From NCBI RefSeq assembly GCF_004346035.1, contig NZ_SLZN01000003.1, forward strand, positions 62,001 through 126,000: 64,000 nucleotides of DNA, read 5' to 3'. The translations under genes were made by a program, and so were the position numbers. The notes under the pieces were generated by a model. That model was not told the DNA's origin. It ran no database searches and saw only the letters and a list, made by a program, of their open reading frames with translations. The first letter of the stretch is position 1. Each line of letters starts with the position of its first letter. Positions 23,947 to 33,593 of the stretch are shown one piece after another. This stretch comes from Acidomonas methanolica. Its GTDB lineage: Bacteria > Pseudomonadota > Alphaproteobacteria > Acetobacterales > Acetobacteraceae.

Positions 23947-26028
23947 CTACCCGTCGATGCGGCTGAACTCGGCGATTTCCGCCAACGTGTCGCCCAGCCG
24001 TTTCAATAGCCGCAGACGATTGGCGCGGCGGTGCGGATCGGAATCGTTGACCGTGACGGCATCGAAGAATCGGTCGAGCGCGGGACGCATTCCCGCCGCC
24101 GCTTTCATCGCCGCGGCGAAGTCCTCGCGGGCCAGGGCCGCGCGGATGACCGCCCGCGCGTCGCCGAGCGCCGAGGCGAGCGCGTGCTCCTCCTCCTGCG
24201 CGTAGAGCGCCGGGTCGGGCGCGCCCTCATGCGGCCCGTCCTTGCGGTCCTCGATCCGCAGGATATTGGCGGCGCGCTTGCTCGCGGCGAGGAGGTTGAC
24301 GCCGTCCTCCGTGCCGAGCATCTCGGCCAATGCCTGCGTCCGCGCCAGCAGGCGGACGAGATCGCCGTCCAGCCCGCCGGAGAGGATGGCCGCCAGCACG
24401 TCGTGCCGCTCGCCCTCGCCGCGCAACTGCACGCGCAGCCGCTCGGCCACGAAGCCCGTCAGCACCGCCCGCGTGTCATCCGGCGGCGTGACGGCGGCGG
24501 AGGCGGCGACATGGCGAAGGGCGGAGTCGAACAGCGCATTGAGATCGAGGCGCAGCCCGTTGTCGCGAATGATGCGGATGACGCCCAGCGCGGCGCGGCG
24601 CAGGCCGTAGGGATCGCCCGAGCCGGTCGGCGTCTCGCCGATGGCGAAGAATCCCGCCAGCAGGTCGAGCCGGTCCGCCAGCGCCACGATGACGGAGAGC
24701 GTCGCGCGGGGCGTCGCGCCGTCCTGGCCGAGCGGCATGTAATGCTCGCGCACAGCCTGCGCCACCTCCGGCGTTTCGCCGTCATGCAGCGCGTAATACC
24801 CGCCCATGACGCCCTGAAGCTCGGGAAACTCTCCGACCATGCCGGAGGTCAGATCCGCCTTGGCGAGACGCGCCGCGCGCATCGCGCCCGGCCTGTCGGC
24901 GTCGAGGGCGTCGGCGATCTCGCCCGCAAGGGCCTCGATCCGCCGCACCCGCGCCGCCTGCGTGCCCAGCCGCGCGTGGAAGGTGACGGTCTCCAGCGCC
25001 GCCGCCCGGTCGATCAGCTTCGTTTTGCGGTCGAGATCCCAGAAATGCCGCGCATCGGAGAAGCGTGCGCGCAGGACGCGCTCATTGCCCGCCTTCGTGA
25101 GCGCGCCGCCGTCCGAGAACGCCATATTGGCGAAGAAGGCGAACCAGGGCGCGACCTTGCCGTCCGCGTGCCGCAGGGCGAAGTAGCGCTGGTTGACGCG
25201 CATCGAGACCTTCATGACCTCGGGCGGCAGGTCCATGAAGGCGTCGTCGATCCGGCCGAAATAGAGCGTGGGCCATTGGGTGAGGCCGGAGACTTCCTCC
25301 TCCAGCCCCTCATCCGGCGCCACCTGCGTCCCGGCGGGCAGGGGCTCGACGCCGGGCGCGCCGCGCAGCGCGCCGTGAATCGCCGCCAGGCGTTCCTCCG
25401 GATCGACCAGCACGAAGCGCGCGCGGGACTCCGCGATCCATTGGGCGCAGCCCGTCACCTCGAACGCTTCCGGCGCGAGGAAGCGATGCCCCTCCATCGC
25501 CGTGCCGGAAACGAGTCCATGCGCGTCGTCGCCGTCGCGCGCCAGGGAGAACGGCACCGGCGCGCCGTCCAGCACGCAGACGATGCGCCGCAGCGGGCGG
25601 ACCCAGGTGAAGCCCGAGCCGCTCCCCCAGCGCATGGATTTCGGCCAGGAGAATTTCCACAGCAGCGCGGGCACGGCTTCCGCGATGCGCGCGGCGGCGG
25701 CAAGCTCGGGCTCCGCGACGTTCAGCACCCAGAACCCGTTTTCCAGAACCAGATCCTCGCGCTTCGCCCCGTGCTTGCGCAGGAAACCGGCCAGCGCCTG
25801 CTCCGGTGCGCCGTCGCGGGGGCCGCGCTCCGAACGCATCGCGGCGGGGAGAGTCGCGGCGATTTCGAGGCTGGCGGCGATATGGCGCGCGCCCCAATAG
25901 GCATGTCCGTTCGTGGGGGAGAAGCCTTTCAACTCCTCGCTCAGCCCGTCGACGAGCCGCCGCGCGGCGGCTTCCTGCATCCCGGCCGGAATTTCCTCGC
26001 TGTTGAGGATCAGCAGCAGTTCAGCCAT
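23947..26028 (-). CDS. glyS: Glycyl-tRNA synthetase beta subunit
   Basis: A 693-residue subunit of the bacterial alpha2beta2 GlyRS, which charges tRNA-Gly. It opens [18 protein letters not shown] and includes [40 protein letters not shown] and FLVDPE-type segments, ending with the DALR-like anticodon region. Length is standard. Its first eight bases overlap the end of glyQ, so the two are translationally coupled. It is followed by a 185-base gap to the RlpA-like gene that contains a short CCTCC/GGAGG hairpin near 23870. Confidence 0.96.
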   Translation of the reverse strand: MAELLLILNSEEIPAGMQEAAARRLVDGLSEELKGFSPTNGHAYWGARHIAASLEIAATLPAAMRSERGPRDGAPEQALAGFLRKHGAKREDLVLENGFWVLNVAEPELAAAARIAEAVPALLWKFSWPKSMRWGSGSGFTWVRPLRRIVCVLDGAPVPFSLARDGDDAHGLVSGTAMEGHRFLAPEAFEVTGCAQWIAESRARFVLVDPEERLAAIHGALRGAPGVEPLPAGTQVAPDEGLEEEVSGLTQWPTLYFGRIDDAFMDLPPEVMKVSMRVNQRYFALRHADGKVAPWFAFFANMAFSDGGALTKAGNERVLRARFSDARHFWDLDRKTKLIDRAAALETVTFHARLGTQAARVRRIEALAGEIADALDADRPGAMRAARLAKADLTSGMVGEFPELQGVMGGYYALHDGETPEVAQAVREHYMPLGQDGATPRATLSVIVALADRLDLLAGFFAIGETPTGSGDPYGLRRAALGVIRIIRDNGLRLDLNALFDSALRHVAASAAVTPPDDTRAVLTGFVAERLRVQLRGEGERHDVLAAILSGGLDGDLVRLLARTQALAEMLGTEDGVNLLAASKRAANILRIEDRKDGPHEGAPDPALYAQEEEHALASALGDARAVIRAALAREDFAAAMKAAAGMRPALDRFFDAVTVNDSDPHRRANRLRLLKRLGDTLAEIAEFSRIDG

Positions 26029-26905
26029 GGGCCGTCTCCTCGCCCGCCAGCCAGGCTTCGCAGCAGGTTCTCGCGAGCGTGCGCACGCGGGCGATGTAGG
26101 AAGCGCGTTCGGAGACCGAGATCACGCCGCGCGCATCGAGCAGATTGAAGAGATGGCTGGCCTTCAGGCACTGGTCATAGGCGGGCTGGGCCACGCCCGC
26201 CGCGGCCAGACGCCCGGATTCCTCCTCAGCGTCGCGGAAATGGCGCATCAGCATGGCGGTGTCGGCCAGTTCGAAATTATGGCGCGAATAATCCCGTTCC
26301 GCGCGCAGGAAGACGTCGCCATAGCGCGTGCCGCGCCCGTTGAAATCGAGGTCATAGACGTTCTCGACCCCTTGCACATACATGGCCAGCCGTTCCAGCC
26401 CGTAGGTGAGTTCCGTCGAGGGGACGGCGACCGGAATGCCGCCCACCTGCTGGAAATAGGTGAACTGCGTGACCTCCATGCCGTCGCACCAGACCTCCCA
26501 GCCCAGACCCCACGCGCCGATGGTCGGGTTCTCCCAGTCGTCTTCGACGAAGCGGATGTCGTGCCTGTCCGTGTCGATGCCGATGGCGCGATAGCTGTCC
26601 AGCAGCAGTTGCTGGCTCAGCTCCGGCGTCGGCTTCATCAGCACCTGATACTGATAGTAATGCTGGAGGCGGTTCGGATTCTCGCCGTAGCGCCCGTCCG
26701 AGGGGCGGCGGCTCGGCTGCACATAGGCCGCTTTCCATGGCGTCGTGCCCAGCGCGCGCAGGGTCGTGTGGGGCGAAAGCGTGCCCGCGCCGAGCTCGGT
26801 GTCATAGGGCTGGAGAATCACGCAGCCCTGATCGGCCCAGAACCGATGCAGGCGGAGGATCAGGTCCTGAAAGGACGGCGGACGGGTCTCGGCGGCAGCG
26901 GACAA
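26021..26905 (-). CDS. glyQ: Glycyl-tRNA synthetase alpha subunit
   Basis: A 294-residue class II catalytic subunit. It has [20 protein letters not shown], the [15 protein letters not shown] active-site stretch, [20 protein letters not shown] and QVLMKPTP, all GlyQ hallmarks. It forms the alpha2beta2 enzyme with GlyS, encoded immediately downstream with an eight-base overlap. The start region faces the divergent DUF2076 gene across a 238-base gap that holds two inverted repeats (26997-27049 and 27051-27071). Confidence 0.97.
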   Translation of the reverse strand: MSAAAETRPPSFQDLILRLHRFWADQGCVILQPYDTELGAGTLSPHTTLRALGTTPWKAAYVQPSRRPSDGRYGENPNRLQHYYQYQVLMKPTPELSQQLLLDSYRAIGIDTDRHDIRFVEDDWENPTIGAWGLGWEVWCDGMEVTQFTYFQQVGGIPVAVPSTELTYGLERLAMYVQGVENVYDLDFNGRGTRYGDVFLRAERDYSRHNFELADTAMLMRHFRDAEEESGRLAAAGVAQPAYDQCLKASHLFNLLDARGVISVSERASYIARVRTLARTCCEAWLAGEETAHG

Positions 26906-26996
26906 GGCGATTGGGCTCCGTAACGCGGTAGGCCGGTTCCCATACTATCAGACGGGCGAATGCGGAAGCGGTCTCGCGAGTCCTGCCGCATCGTCG

Positions 26997-27049
26997 TCCG
27001 GGCACGAAAGCGCGGGCGCGTGAGCCTTGCCCGCGCTTTCGTGCCCGGA
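26997..27049. repeat. Perfect 21-bp inverted repeat, 11-base loop
   Basis: Arms 26997-27017 and 27029-27049 are perfectly complementary; the core of the left arm is CGGGCACGAAAGCGCGGGC and the loop is GCGTGAGCCTT. It lies between the divergent starts of glyQ and the DUF2076 gene. A few bases later a second inverted repeat follows. There is no T tract, and it sits in a start-to-start gap, so a terminator is unlikely. Confidence 0.85.
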
Positions 27050-27050
27050 A

Positions 27051-27071
27051 TCGACAAAGTCCCCTTGTCGA
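27051..27071. repeat. 7-bp inverted repeat beside the larger one
   Basis: TCGACAA, a 7-base spacer, then TTGTCGA. It starts two bases after the 21-bp inverted repeat. It lies 72 bases before the DUF2076 start and could be an operator for that gene. Confidence 0.6.
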
Positions 27072-27143
27072 GGAACGAACCATGCGCCACATCTTTCCTC
27101 GAACCGGCAGCGGCCGGATCGTGCCCCTTTTGGGAGAGTCGTC

Positions 27144-27902
27144 ATGAACAGTGAGGAACGCGACCTGATTTCCCGGTTCATCGCCCGGGTTGGAGGGGCA
27201 GCGACGCCCGGTCCGTTCGGCGGCTCCAGCCAGCCGCCGGTCAATCTTCCCCCCATCGACCCCGAGGCGGATCGGTTCATCGCCGAGAATTTCCAGAAGT
27301 ATCCGGAGGCGCGCTACCGCGTGACGCAGATGGCCGTCGTGCAGGAGGCGGCCCTGGTCGAGGCGCAGAACAGGATTCGGCAGCTTCAGTTCCAGCTCCA
27401 GCAGGCGCAGCAGCAGATCGCGCAAGGCCAGCAGCAACAGCGCGGGGGCGGGGGGCTGTTCGGCGGCCTCTTCGGCGGCAACCGCCAGCAGGCCGCTCCG
27501 CCGCCCGGCTGGGGGCAGCAGCCGCCCCAGCAGCAGGGATATTACGGCGCGCAGCAGCCGCCGCCGAACTATCCGCCGGGCTATAATCCAGCGATGTTCC
27601 AGAGCCGGGGTTCGGGCTTCCTCGGCTCCGCGCTGACCACCGCGACGGGCGTCGCGGGCGGGATGCTCGCGGCGAACGCGATCGAGAGCCTGTTCAGCCA
27701 TCACGATGGCGGGATGGGCGGGGCCGGAGCTGGCGGTTTCGGCGGCGACACCATCATCAACAATTACGGCGATGCGGGTGCCGATCCGTTCGGCGGGTCG
27801 GGCGTCGATGCGCCGGGCAATTTCGACGCGGGCTCCTTCGGGGACAGCGGTGGCGGTGATTTCGGTGGCGATTTCGGCGGCTTCGACGACACGTCCTTCT
27901 GA
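27144..27902 (+). CDS. DUF2076-family protein
   Basis: A 252-residue protein. Residues 1-95 hold the DUF2076 core: MNSEERDLISRFIARVGG, DPEADRFIAENFQKYPEARY and a Gln-rich coiled coil (QFQLQQAQQQIAQ). The rest is low complexity: GGLFGGLFGG, Pro/Gln/Tyr repeats, then LGSALTTATGVAGGMLAANA and a Gly/Asp-rich, aromatic tail ending FDDTSF. Some family members are exported ligand-binding proteins; here no signal peptide is seen. ATG 27144 follows GGGAGAG. A possible terminator is 21 bases past the stop. Confidence 0.82.
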   Translation: MNSEERDLISRFIARVGGAATPGPFGGSSQPPVNLPPIDPEADRFIAENFQKYPEARYRVTQMAVVQEAALVEAQNRIRQLQFQLQQAQQQIAQGQQQQRGGGGLFGGLFGGNRQQAAPPPGWGQQPPQQQGYYGAQQPPPNYPPGYNPAMFQSRGSGFLGSALTTATGVAGGMLAANAIESLFSHHDGGMGGAGAGGFGGDTIINNYGDAGADPFGGSGVDAPGNFDAGSFGDSGGGDFGGDFGGFDDTSF

Positions 27903-27923
27903 GCGGCGCTGCTCGGTCGAGCG

Positions 27924-27947
27924 AGCCCGGTGCAGTGGCGCCGGGCT
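27924..27947 (+). terminator. GC hairpin after DUF2076 gene
   Basis: Stem AGCCCGG / CCGGGCT with a 10-base loop, followed only by TTG. The stem is strong but the T tract is poor. Located 21 bases after the DUF2076 stop. Confidence 0.35.
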
Positions 27948-28062
27948 TTGCCTCGGCGGTCCTGCGTTTCGCGAAGGCAGCGGGTCGCGGGGAATTGTCT
28001 TCACATGATTGGAAAATGATCACTAGTGTCGCTTCGTCTCCTTGGTGAAAGGAAGCGTCATC

Positions 28063-29124
28063 GTGGTTGAACTCAGGCCGGAAGCCGCAAAGCAGGAAAC
28101 CGGCGCGCGGTGGGATGTCCAGCAGCGCAAGGCCGTCGCACGGATTTTTTCTGAAATCACGCCAGTGCGTTCGGGCGATATCGTCCTGACAGGGGGCGAA
28201 ACCGACTGGACCCCGACAGGGTGCCGCGTCGCCAGGGGGCAACGTTTCAGCGTCTCATCCAGAGGCGCGAACGTTCTCGATCCCGATCACGCCGTGATCA
28301 TCCAGCCGAAATATTCTCTCTGGGTCCGGATCGGCAAAAGCGGTCCGATCCGCAAGATCGTTTCCGAGACCGAGACGGTCTTCGAGGCCTGGGCGGAGGG
28401 CGAGGTGGAAGCCTTTTGCAAGGCGCTGTCCTGGTGGGACGGCGTGGACGGCCGGATTCTTCCCGGTCCTCGGGACGCTTTCGGGGGCGGGATAGGATTT
28501 TCGGTGACGCTCACGGAAGCGCTCGCGACGATCACGGAGCCACCGGAACATTGGTCATTCATGGACATGTTCGGGGAGGTCACGATTTTTTCCGGAACGG
28601 GCACCGATATCGTCGTGGATACCCATGACGGGGATTGCTGCATCCTGCAGACGCCGGTGGATGTTCCGCTCAACGATCGGACGCGGCTGTCCTGGTCCTG
28701 GCTGGTCGAGAAACTCCCTTCCGAGCTTCCCGAGGATCTGGTGCTGACGCATGATTATCTGAGCGTGGCCGTCGCATTCGATAACGGCCTGGATCTGACC
28801 TATCTCTGGAGCAAGGAACTTCCGGTCGGCTATCATTTTGCCTGTCCCCTGCCCTGGTGGTGTGACCGGGAGACGCATTGGATCATCGAATCGGGCACCG
28901 AAAATCTGGGGAAATGGAAGAACGAGGCGCGCCCTCTTGCCGCCGACTACCGGAAGGCTATCGGCGGCAAGATGCCGGAACGCATCGTCGGTGTGTGGCT
29001 CATCGCCAATTCGCTTTTCCAGCGCCTCGGCGGCAAGGCGCTCTTCCGTGACATCACGCTTTCCGAGGATGGAACCGGACGCTCGGTGATCGCCGGGAGC
29101 GGCCTCCGATGCTATAGCGTTTGA
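28063..29124 (+). CDS. DUF3047-like protein with a possible lectin-like N-terminal domain
   Basis: A 353-residue protein with no signal peptide. The C-terminal half (~205-345) resembles DUF3047: RLSWSWLVEKLP, LSVAVAFDNGLDLTYLWS, then W...ARPLAADYRKAIG and GVWLIANSLF. The N-terminal ~145 residues look like a beta sandwich: TGCRVARGQRFSVSSRG, SLWVRIGKSGPIRKIVSE and GGGIGFSVTL recall the layout of PA-IL/LecA-like sugar-binding proteins (a 'G-x-V-x-x-G-x-x' strand, then 'IG...G', then a closing G-x-F-x-V strand). That reading is my inference. GTG 28063 follows AAGGAAG eight bases upstream. Function unknown; base composition looks slightly less GC-rich than neighbours. Confidence 0.6.
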   Translation: MVELRPEAAKQETGARWDVQQRKAVARIFSEITPVRSGDIVLTGGETDWTPTGCRVARGQRFSVSSRGANVLDPDHAVIIQPKYSLWVRIGKSGPIRKIVSETETVFEAWAEGEVEAFCKALSWWDGVDGRILPGPRDAFGGGIGFSVTLTEALATITEPPEHWSFMDMFGEVTIFSGTGTDIVVDTHDGDCCILQTPVDVPLNDRTRLSWSWLVEKLPSELPEDLVLTHDYLSVAVAFDNGLDLTYLWSKELPVGYHFACPLPWWCDRETHWIIESGTENLGKWKNEARPLAADYRKAIGGKMPERIVGVWLIANSLFQRLGGKALFRDITLSEDGTGRSVIAGSGLRCYSV

Positions 29125-29233
29125 ACGCATATTCTCCTGCCGGAGCGGTCATGCGGGCCCGCTCCGTCGACAACTTTTCTCCCGAATCATGCGTTGAATG
29201 ATGTAAACCGCGCGAGTGGACGGGAGCGATATC

Positions 29234-30766
29234 ATGGATCAGGCAGGGTCGGGCTGGGTGGATGTCGCCGCCTTCGCGGATCTCAGGGAAGACGGGATGA
29301 TCCCGGTGACAGTCGGCGGCGCGCCGCTCGTTCTCGTCCGGGACGGGGAGATCGTCCATGCGCTCGGCGGCAAGTGTCCGCACAAGGGCGCGCCGATGGA
29401 GCAGGGGACCTATTGCCGCGACAGGAGCGGGACTCCCGTCGTCGTCTGTCCGTGGCACAAGGCCGTCTTCTCCACCACAGGGGCGCTGATGGAGCCGCCC
29501 GCGCTCGATCCGCTGCCGCGTCATGACGTGCGGATCGAGGCAGGCCGCGTCCTCGTCGCCGAAAATCCCGCCGCTCCGCCCGTCGCGCCCCAGGTGAAGG
29601 CTGACGAATCGGTCCTCGTGCTCGGCGCGGGCGCGGCGGGCGTCGCGGGGGCGGCGGCGCTGCGCGAGTTCGGTTTCGCCGGACGCATCACCCTGGTTTC
29701 CGACGAGCCGGACGCGCCCTATGACCGCACGGCGCTGAGCAAGATGGTGCTGGGCGCGAAGCCCGAGGAACTGAAGATCCCCGCCCTGCGTCCCGCCGAA
29801 TGGTACGAGGCGAATCGCATCGAGCGTATGACCGCACGCATCCGGTCGGTCGATCATATGGCGCGGCGCGTGACGTTCGAGAGCGGCGAGACGCTCTCGG
29901 CCGATCATCTCCTGCTCGCGCTCGGCAGCGTCGCCCGGCGGCCGGATTTCCCCGGCGGCGATCTGGAGGCGGTGCGGGTTCTGAGGAGCGCCGCCGATGC
30001 GCGCGCCATCGTCGATCTCGCGGGGCCGGACAAATCCGTCGTCATCATCGGCTCGGGCTTCATCGCCATGGAGACCGCCGCGGCACTTCGCAAGCGCGGC
30101 ACGGGCGTCACCGTCGTCGCGCGGGACGAGGCGCCGATGCGCGCCCTGCTCGGGCGGGAGATCGGGATGCGTCTGCGCTCCCTGCACGAGCAGAACGGCG
30201 TCGCCTATCTCGCGCCCGCGCAGGTGGTGTCCGTCGAGGGCGCGGACACGCTGAGCGTCCGGCTGGATGACGGGTTCGTGCTGCGCGCGGATTTCGTCAT
30301 CGCCGGTCTCGGCGCGGCGCCCGCCACGGCCTGCCTCGATCCCGCGCTCCGCGCGGAGGATGGCGGCGTGGATGTGGACGAGGCGATGCGCGTCCTTCCC
30401 GGCGTGTTCGCCGTGGGGGACATCGCGCGCGTCGCCCATAAGGGCGGGCGCGTGCGGATCGAGCATTGGCGCGTCGCGCAGAGTCAGGCCCGCATCGCCG
30501 CGCGCGCCATTCTCGGGCAGGAGGCGTCGTCCCTGCCCATGCCGTGGTTCTGGACGCAGCAATTCGGCCAGAAATTCGAATATCTCGGCTGGCCGCGGGC
30601 ATGGGAGGGGCGCGAGCCGGAGATTTACGACATCGACGGCGCGGTCAGCAGTTTCGACTTCCTCGCAGAAGTGCGGACGAAGGACGAGACGGTCGGGCTG
30701 ATCGGCTCGAAACAGGCCAGGCGCATCGGACGCGAGGCGGTGAACCCGTCGCTCGTTTCGGAATGA
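29234..30766 (+). CDS. Rieske-FAD/NAD(P) oxidoreductase (AIF-like ferredoxin reductase)
   Basis: A 510-residue fusion. Residues ~8-105 are a Rieske [2Fe-2S] domain with CPHKGAP and CPWHKAVF (the Cys-x-His and Cys-x2-His cluster ligands). Residues ~125-430 are a pyridine nucleotide-disulfide reductase: FAD motif VLGAGAAGVAGAAALREFG, NAD motif IIGSGFIAMETAAALRKRG, then GVFAVGDIAR; a reductase C-terminal domain follows. Such proteins pass electrons from NAD(P)H through FAD to the cluster or another acceptor and are related to mammalian AIFL. ATG 29234 has GGGAG eight bases upstream. Confidence 0.9.
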   Translation: MDQAGSGWVDVAAFADLREDGMIPVTVGGAPLVLVRDGEIVHALGGKCPHKGAPMEQGTYCRDRSGTPVVVCPWHKAVFSTTGALMEPPALDPLPRHDVRIEAGRVLVAENPAAPPVAPQVKADESVLVLGAGAAGVAGAAALREFGFAGRITLVSDEPDAPYDRTALSKMVLGAKPEELKIPALRPAEWYEANRIERMTARIRSVDHMARRVTFESGETLSADHLLLALGSVARRPDFPGGDLEAVRVLRSAADARAIVDLAGPDKSVVIIGSGFIAMETAAALRKRGTGVTVVARDEAPMRALLGREIGMRLRSLHEQNGVAYLAPAQVVSVEGADTLSVRLDDGFVLRADFVIAGLGAAPATACLDPALRAEDGGVDVDEAMRVLPGVFAVGDIARVAHKGGRVRIEHWRVAQSQARIAARAILGQEASSLPMPWFWTQQFGQKFEYLGWPRAWEGREPEIYDIDGAVSSFDFLAEVRTKDETVGLIGSKQARRIGREAVNPSLVSE

Positions 30767-30880
30767 TTAGACTCGGAATGACTTGACAGGGAGGGGCGCG
30801 CCCGGCTTCCTGCGCCAACTTTCCGGGACATGGCGACATGTGCCCGCTTCCCGTTCTTGCCGTCTGTCAGGATGTCCGCC

Positions 30881-32713
30881 ATGCACGCCTATCGTACCCA
30901 TAGCTGTAGCGCCCTGCGCGAAAGCGACGCCGGGCAGATCGTCCGGCTGTCCGGCTGGGTCCATAGCAAGCGCGATCACGGCGGCCTGCTCTTCATCGAC
31001 CTGCGCGACCATACGGGCGTCACGCAGATCGTCATTCCCGCCGGAACGCCGCTGCTCGACATCGCCGAGAAGCTGCGCGTGGAGAGCGTCATCACCGTGA
31101 CCGGCGAGGTCGTGGCGCGCGAGGGCGGCCAGCGCAACCCGAACCTGCCCACGGGCGACATCGAACTGCGCGCCAGGGAGATCGCCGTCCAGTCGGCGGC
31201 GCAGGTGCTGCCCTTCCAGATCGCGGGGACGGAGCATTATCCGGAAGAGCTGCGCCTGCGCTACCGCTATCTGGATCTGCGGCGGGAGAAGATGCAGCGC
31301 AACATCCGTCTGCGCTCGGCGGTGATCGCCAGCCTGCGCCGCCGGATGACGGCGCTCGGCTTCACCGAGTTCCAGACGCCCATCCTGACCGCCTCCTCGC
31401 CCGAGGGCGCGCGCGATTTCCTCGTGCCCGCGCGTCTGCATCCCGGCAAGTTCTACGCGCTGCCGCAGGCCCCGCAGCAGTTCAAGCAACTGGCGATGGT
31501 CGCGGGGTTCGATCGTTATTTCCAGATCGCTCCCTGCTTCCGTGACGAAGCCTCGCGCGCCGACCGCAGCCCGGGCGAGTTCTACCAGCTCGATCTGGAG
31601 ATGGCCTTTGCCACGCAGGAGGATGTGTTCGCCGTGCTGGAGGACGTGCTGGGCGGCGTGTTCGCCGAGTTCGGCGGCGGGCGGGACGTCACTCAGGCGC
31701 CGTTCCCGCGCATCCCCTATGACGAGTCGATGAAGCTCTACGGTTCCGACAAGCCCGATCTGCGCAACCCGCTGAAGATCGCCGATGTCACGGAAGCTTT
31801 CGCGGGCTCCGGCTTCGGCCTGTTCGCCAAGATCGCGGCGGGGGGCGGCGAGGTGCGGGCCATTCCCGCCCCGGGCGCGGGCGATCGTCCGCGCGGCTTC
31901 TTCGACAAGCTCAACACCTGGGCGCGGGAGAGCGGCGCGGGCGGTCTCGGCTACATCATCTTCGAGGCGGACGGCGGCAAGGGGCCGATCGCCCGGAATC
32001 TGGAGCCGGAGCGGGCCGAGGCCATCCGCGCCGCCTGCGGGCTCAAGGCGGGCGATGCGGTGTTCTTCGCGGCCGGAAACGGCGCGGAGGTCGTCAAGTT
32101 CTCCGGACTGGTGCGGACGAAGATCGCGCAGGAACTCGGGCTGGTCGAGGAGAACGCCTTCCGCTTCTGCTGGATCGTCGATTTCCCGATGTACGAGGTC
32201 AATGAGGAGACGGGGGCGATCGATTTCTCGCATAATCCGTTCTCCATGCCGCAAGGCGGGCTCGATGCGCTGAACACGCGGGACCCGCTGACCGTCAAGG
32301 CCTATCAGTACGACATCGTCTGCAACGGCGTGGAACTCTCCTCGGGGGCGATCCGCAACCATCTTCCCGAGGTGATGGTCCGCGCCTTCGAGATCGCGGG
32401 CTATACGGCGGCGGATGTGGAGGAGCGGTTCGGCGGGATGCTCAACGCCTTCCGTTTCGGCGCGCCGCCGCATGGCGGGTCCGCCCCGGGCGTGGACCGC
32501 ATGGTCATGCTCCTGGCCGACGAGCCGAATATCCGCGAGGTCACGCTGTTCCCGCTCAATCAGGGCGGCGAGGATCTGATGATGGGCGCGCCCGCGCCGC
32601 TCGAACCCGCGCGGCTGAAGGAGCTGTCGCTGGCTGTCCTGCCGCCGAAGCCGAAGGCGGTCGTCGCGCCGGATGCCGGTTCCGGCGCTGGCCCGGATGC
32701 AGGGAAGAACTGA
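30881..32713 (+). CDS. aspS: Aspartyl-tRNA synthetase
   Basis: A 610-residue class IIb synthetase. The N-terminal OB-fold opens [20 protein letters not shown] and [15 protein letters not shown]. Motif 2 is [19 protein letters not shown], and the C-terminal [22 protein letters not shown] with a late class II Arg completes motif 3. The bacterial insertion domain (GAD) is present. Its length and sequence fit the bacterial type, possibly non-discriminating Asp/Asn; the sequence does not decide. ATG 30881 was preferred over ATG 30872 by family alignment. Confidence 0.96.
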   Translation: MHAYRTHSCSALRESDAGQIVRLSGWVHSKRDHGGLLFIDLRDHTGVTQIVIPAGTPLLDIAEKLRVESVITVTGEVVAREGGQRNPNLPTGDIELRAREIAVQSAAQVLPFQIAGTEHYPEELRLRYRYLDLRREKMQRNIRLRSAVIASLRRRMTALGFTEFQTPILTASSPEGARDFLVPARLHPGKFYALPQAPQQFKQLAMVAGFDRYFQIAPCFRDEASRADRSPGEFYQLDLEMAFATQEDVFAVLEDVLGGVFAEFGGGRDVTQAPFPRIPYDESMKLYGSDKPDLRNPLKIADVTEAFAGSGFGLFAKIAAGGGEVRAIPAPGAGDRPRGFFDKLNTWARESGAGGLGYIIFEADGGKGPIARNLEPERAEAIRAACGLKAGDAVFFAAGNGAEVVKFSGLVRTKIAQELGLVEENAFRFCWIVDFPMYEVNEETGAIDFSHNPFSMPQGGLDALNTRDPLTVKAYQYDIVCNGVELSSGAIRNHLPEVMVRAFEIAGYTAADVEERFGGMLNAFRFGAPPHGGSAPGVDRMVMLLADEPNIREVTLFPLNQGGEDLMMGAPAPLEPARLKELSLAVLPPKPKAVVAPDAGSGAGPDAGKN

Positions 32714-32719
32714 CCGGAA

Positions 32720-33583
32720 ATGCGCGGCGCATGTTTCGTCCTGTCCGGCCTCGTGGCGGTCGCCGCCATGCTGGGCGCGGCCCGCGTCGCCAGCGCACAT
32801 GCGGAGACCGGGGCCGGCGCAAGGGTGGCCATCCGGCCGGACGGGGTCGTCCTTGCGCCGCACGTCATCCGCTATGAACTGTCCCTGAGCCGCGCCTCGG
32901 GCGGTGACACGGTCGACGGTTCCGGCACGATGACCTATCACGTCGCGGATGAGTGCGAGTCATGGAGCGCAGGGCAGCATCTTCGCCTCCACACCGTCAC
33001 GCGCGACGGCGGCGCGACGGACAGCGTGTCCGACTATGCGACGCTGGAAAGCAAGGACGGCGCGCATTTCGTCTTCCACACGGAGGAGGCGGATGACGGC
33101 CGCGTCCGCTCGAAGGTGGAGGGCGAGGCGGATCGTCTGCCCGACGGGCGCGTGCTGGTGCATTTCCACCTGCCGGCCGTGAAGACGGTCGAATTGCCGC
33201 GCGGCACGCTGTTTCCCCTCGCCCATACCGAAGCCATCATCGAGGCGGCGCGGGAGGGCAGGACCAGCATCGCCCCGCTGCTCTTCGACGGCACGACGAC
33301 CGACGGCGCGTTCTACACCTATGTCACGCTCGGGCGCTGGCAGCCGCTTCCCGCCGATCCGGTGGTGCCGCATCAGGGCGCGGTCAACGCCCATGTGGCT
33401 TTCTATTCCATGGCCCCCGGCACGGTGACGCCCGATTTCGAACTCGGCTCACGCTATTTCCAGGACGGCGTGGCTGATCGGCTGATGATGGATTTCGGCA
33501 GTTTCCAACTGGGCGGCAAGGTCGTGTCCTTCCGTCTCGGCGCGCCCGCGCGATGCCGGCACAGGATTGCGATGCGGCGCTGA
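32720..33583 (+). CDS. eipB: EipB-family (DUF1849) periplasmic envelope protein
   Basis: A 287-residue protein with a signal peptide (FVLSGLVAVAAMLGAARVASA). The mature part has LAPHVIRYELSLSRASGG, GTMTYHVADECESW, WES-like FVFHTEEADDG, then LPRGTLFPLAHTEAIIEAAREG and a DGTTTDGAFYTYVTLG segment, matching DUF1849. EipB in Brucella is a periplasmic beta-spiral protein needed for envelope integrity. The ATG lies six bases past the aspS stop, so it is probably co-transcribed. The product is slightly longer than average. Confidence 0.85.
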   Translation: MRGACFVLSGLVAVAAMLGAARVASAHAETGAGARVAIRPDGVVLAPHVIRYELSLSRASGGDTVDGSGTMTYHVADECESWSAGQHLRLHTVTRDGGATDSVSDYATLESKDGAHFVFHTEEADDGRVRSKVEGEADRLPDGRVLVHFHLPAVKTVELPRGTLFPLAHTEAIIEAAREGRTSIAPLLFDGTTTDGAFYTYVTLGRWQPLPADPVVPHQGAVNAHVAFYSMAPGTVTPDFELGSRYFQDGVADRLMMDFGSFQLGGKVVSFRLGAPARCRHRIAMRR

Positions 33584-33593
33584 GGCGCGGCGT

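Noticed and set aside
24031-26148. Long plus-strand open frame opposite glyS (~700 codons)
   Set aside because: glyS is clear on the minus strand; the plus frame has no family and an Arg/Gly/Gln-rich shadow composition.
30767-32941. Long minus-strand open frame opposite aspS
   Set aside because: aspS on the plus strand has all class II motifs; the antisense frame has none.
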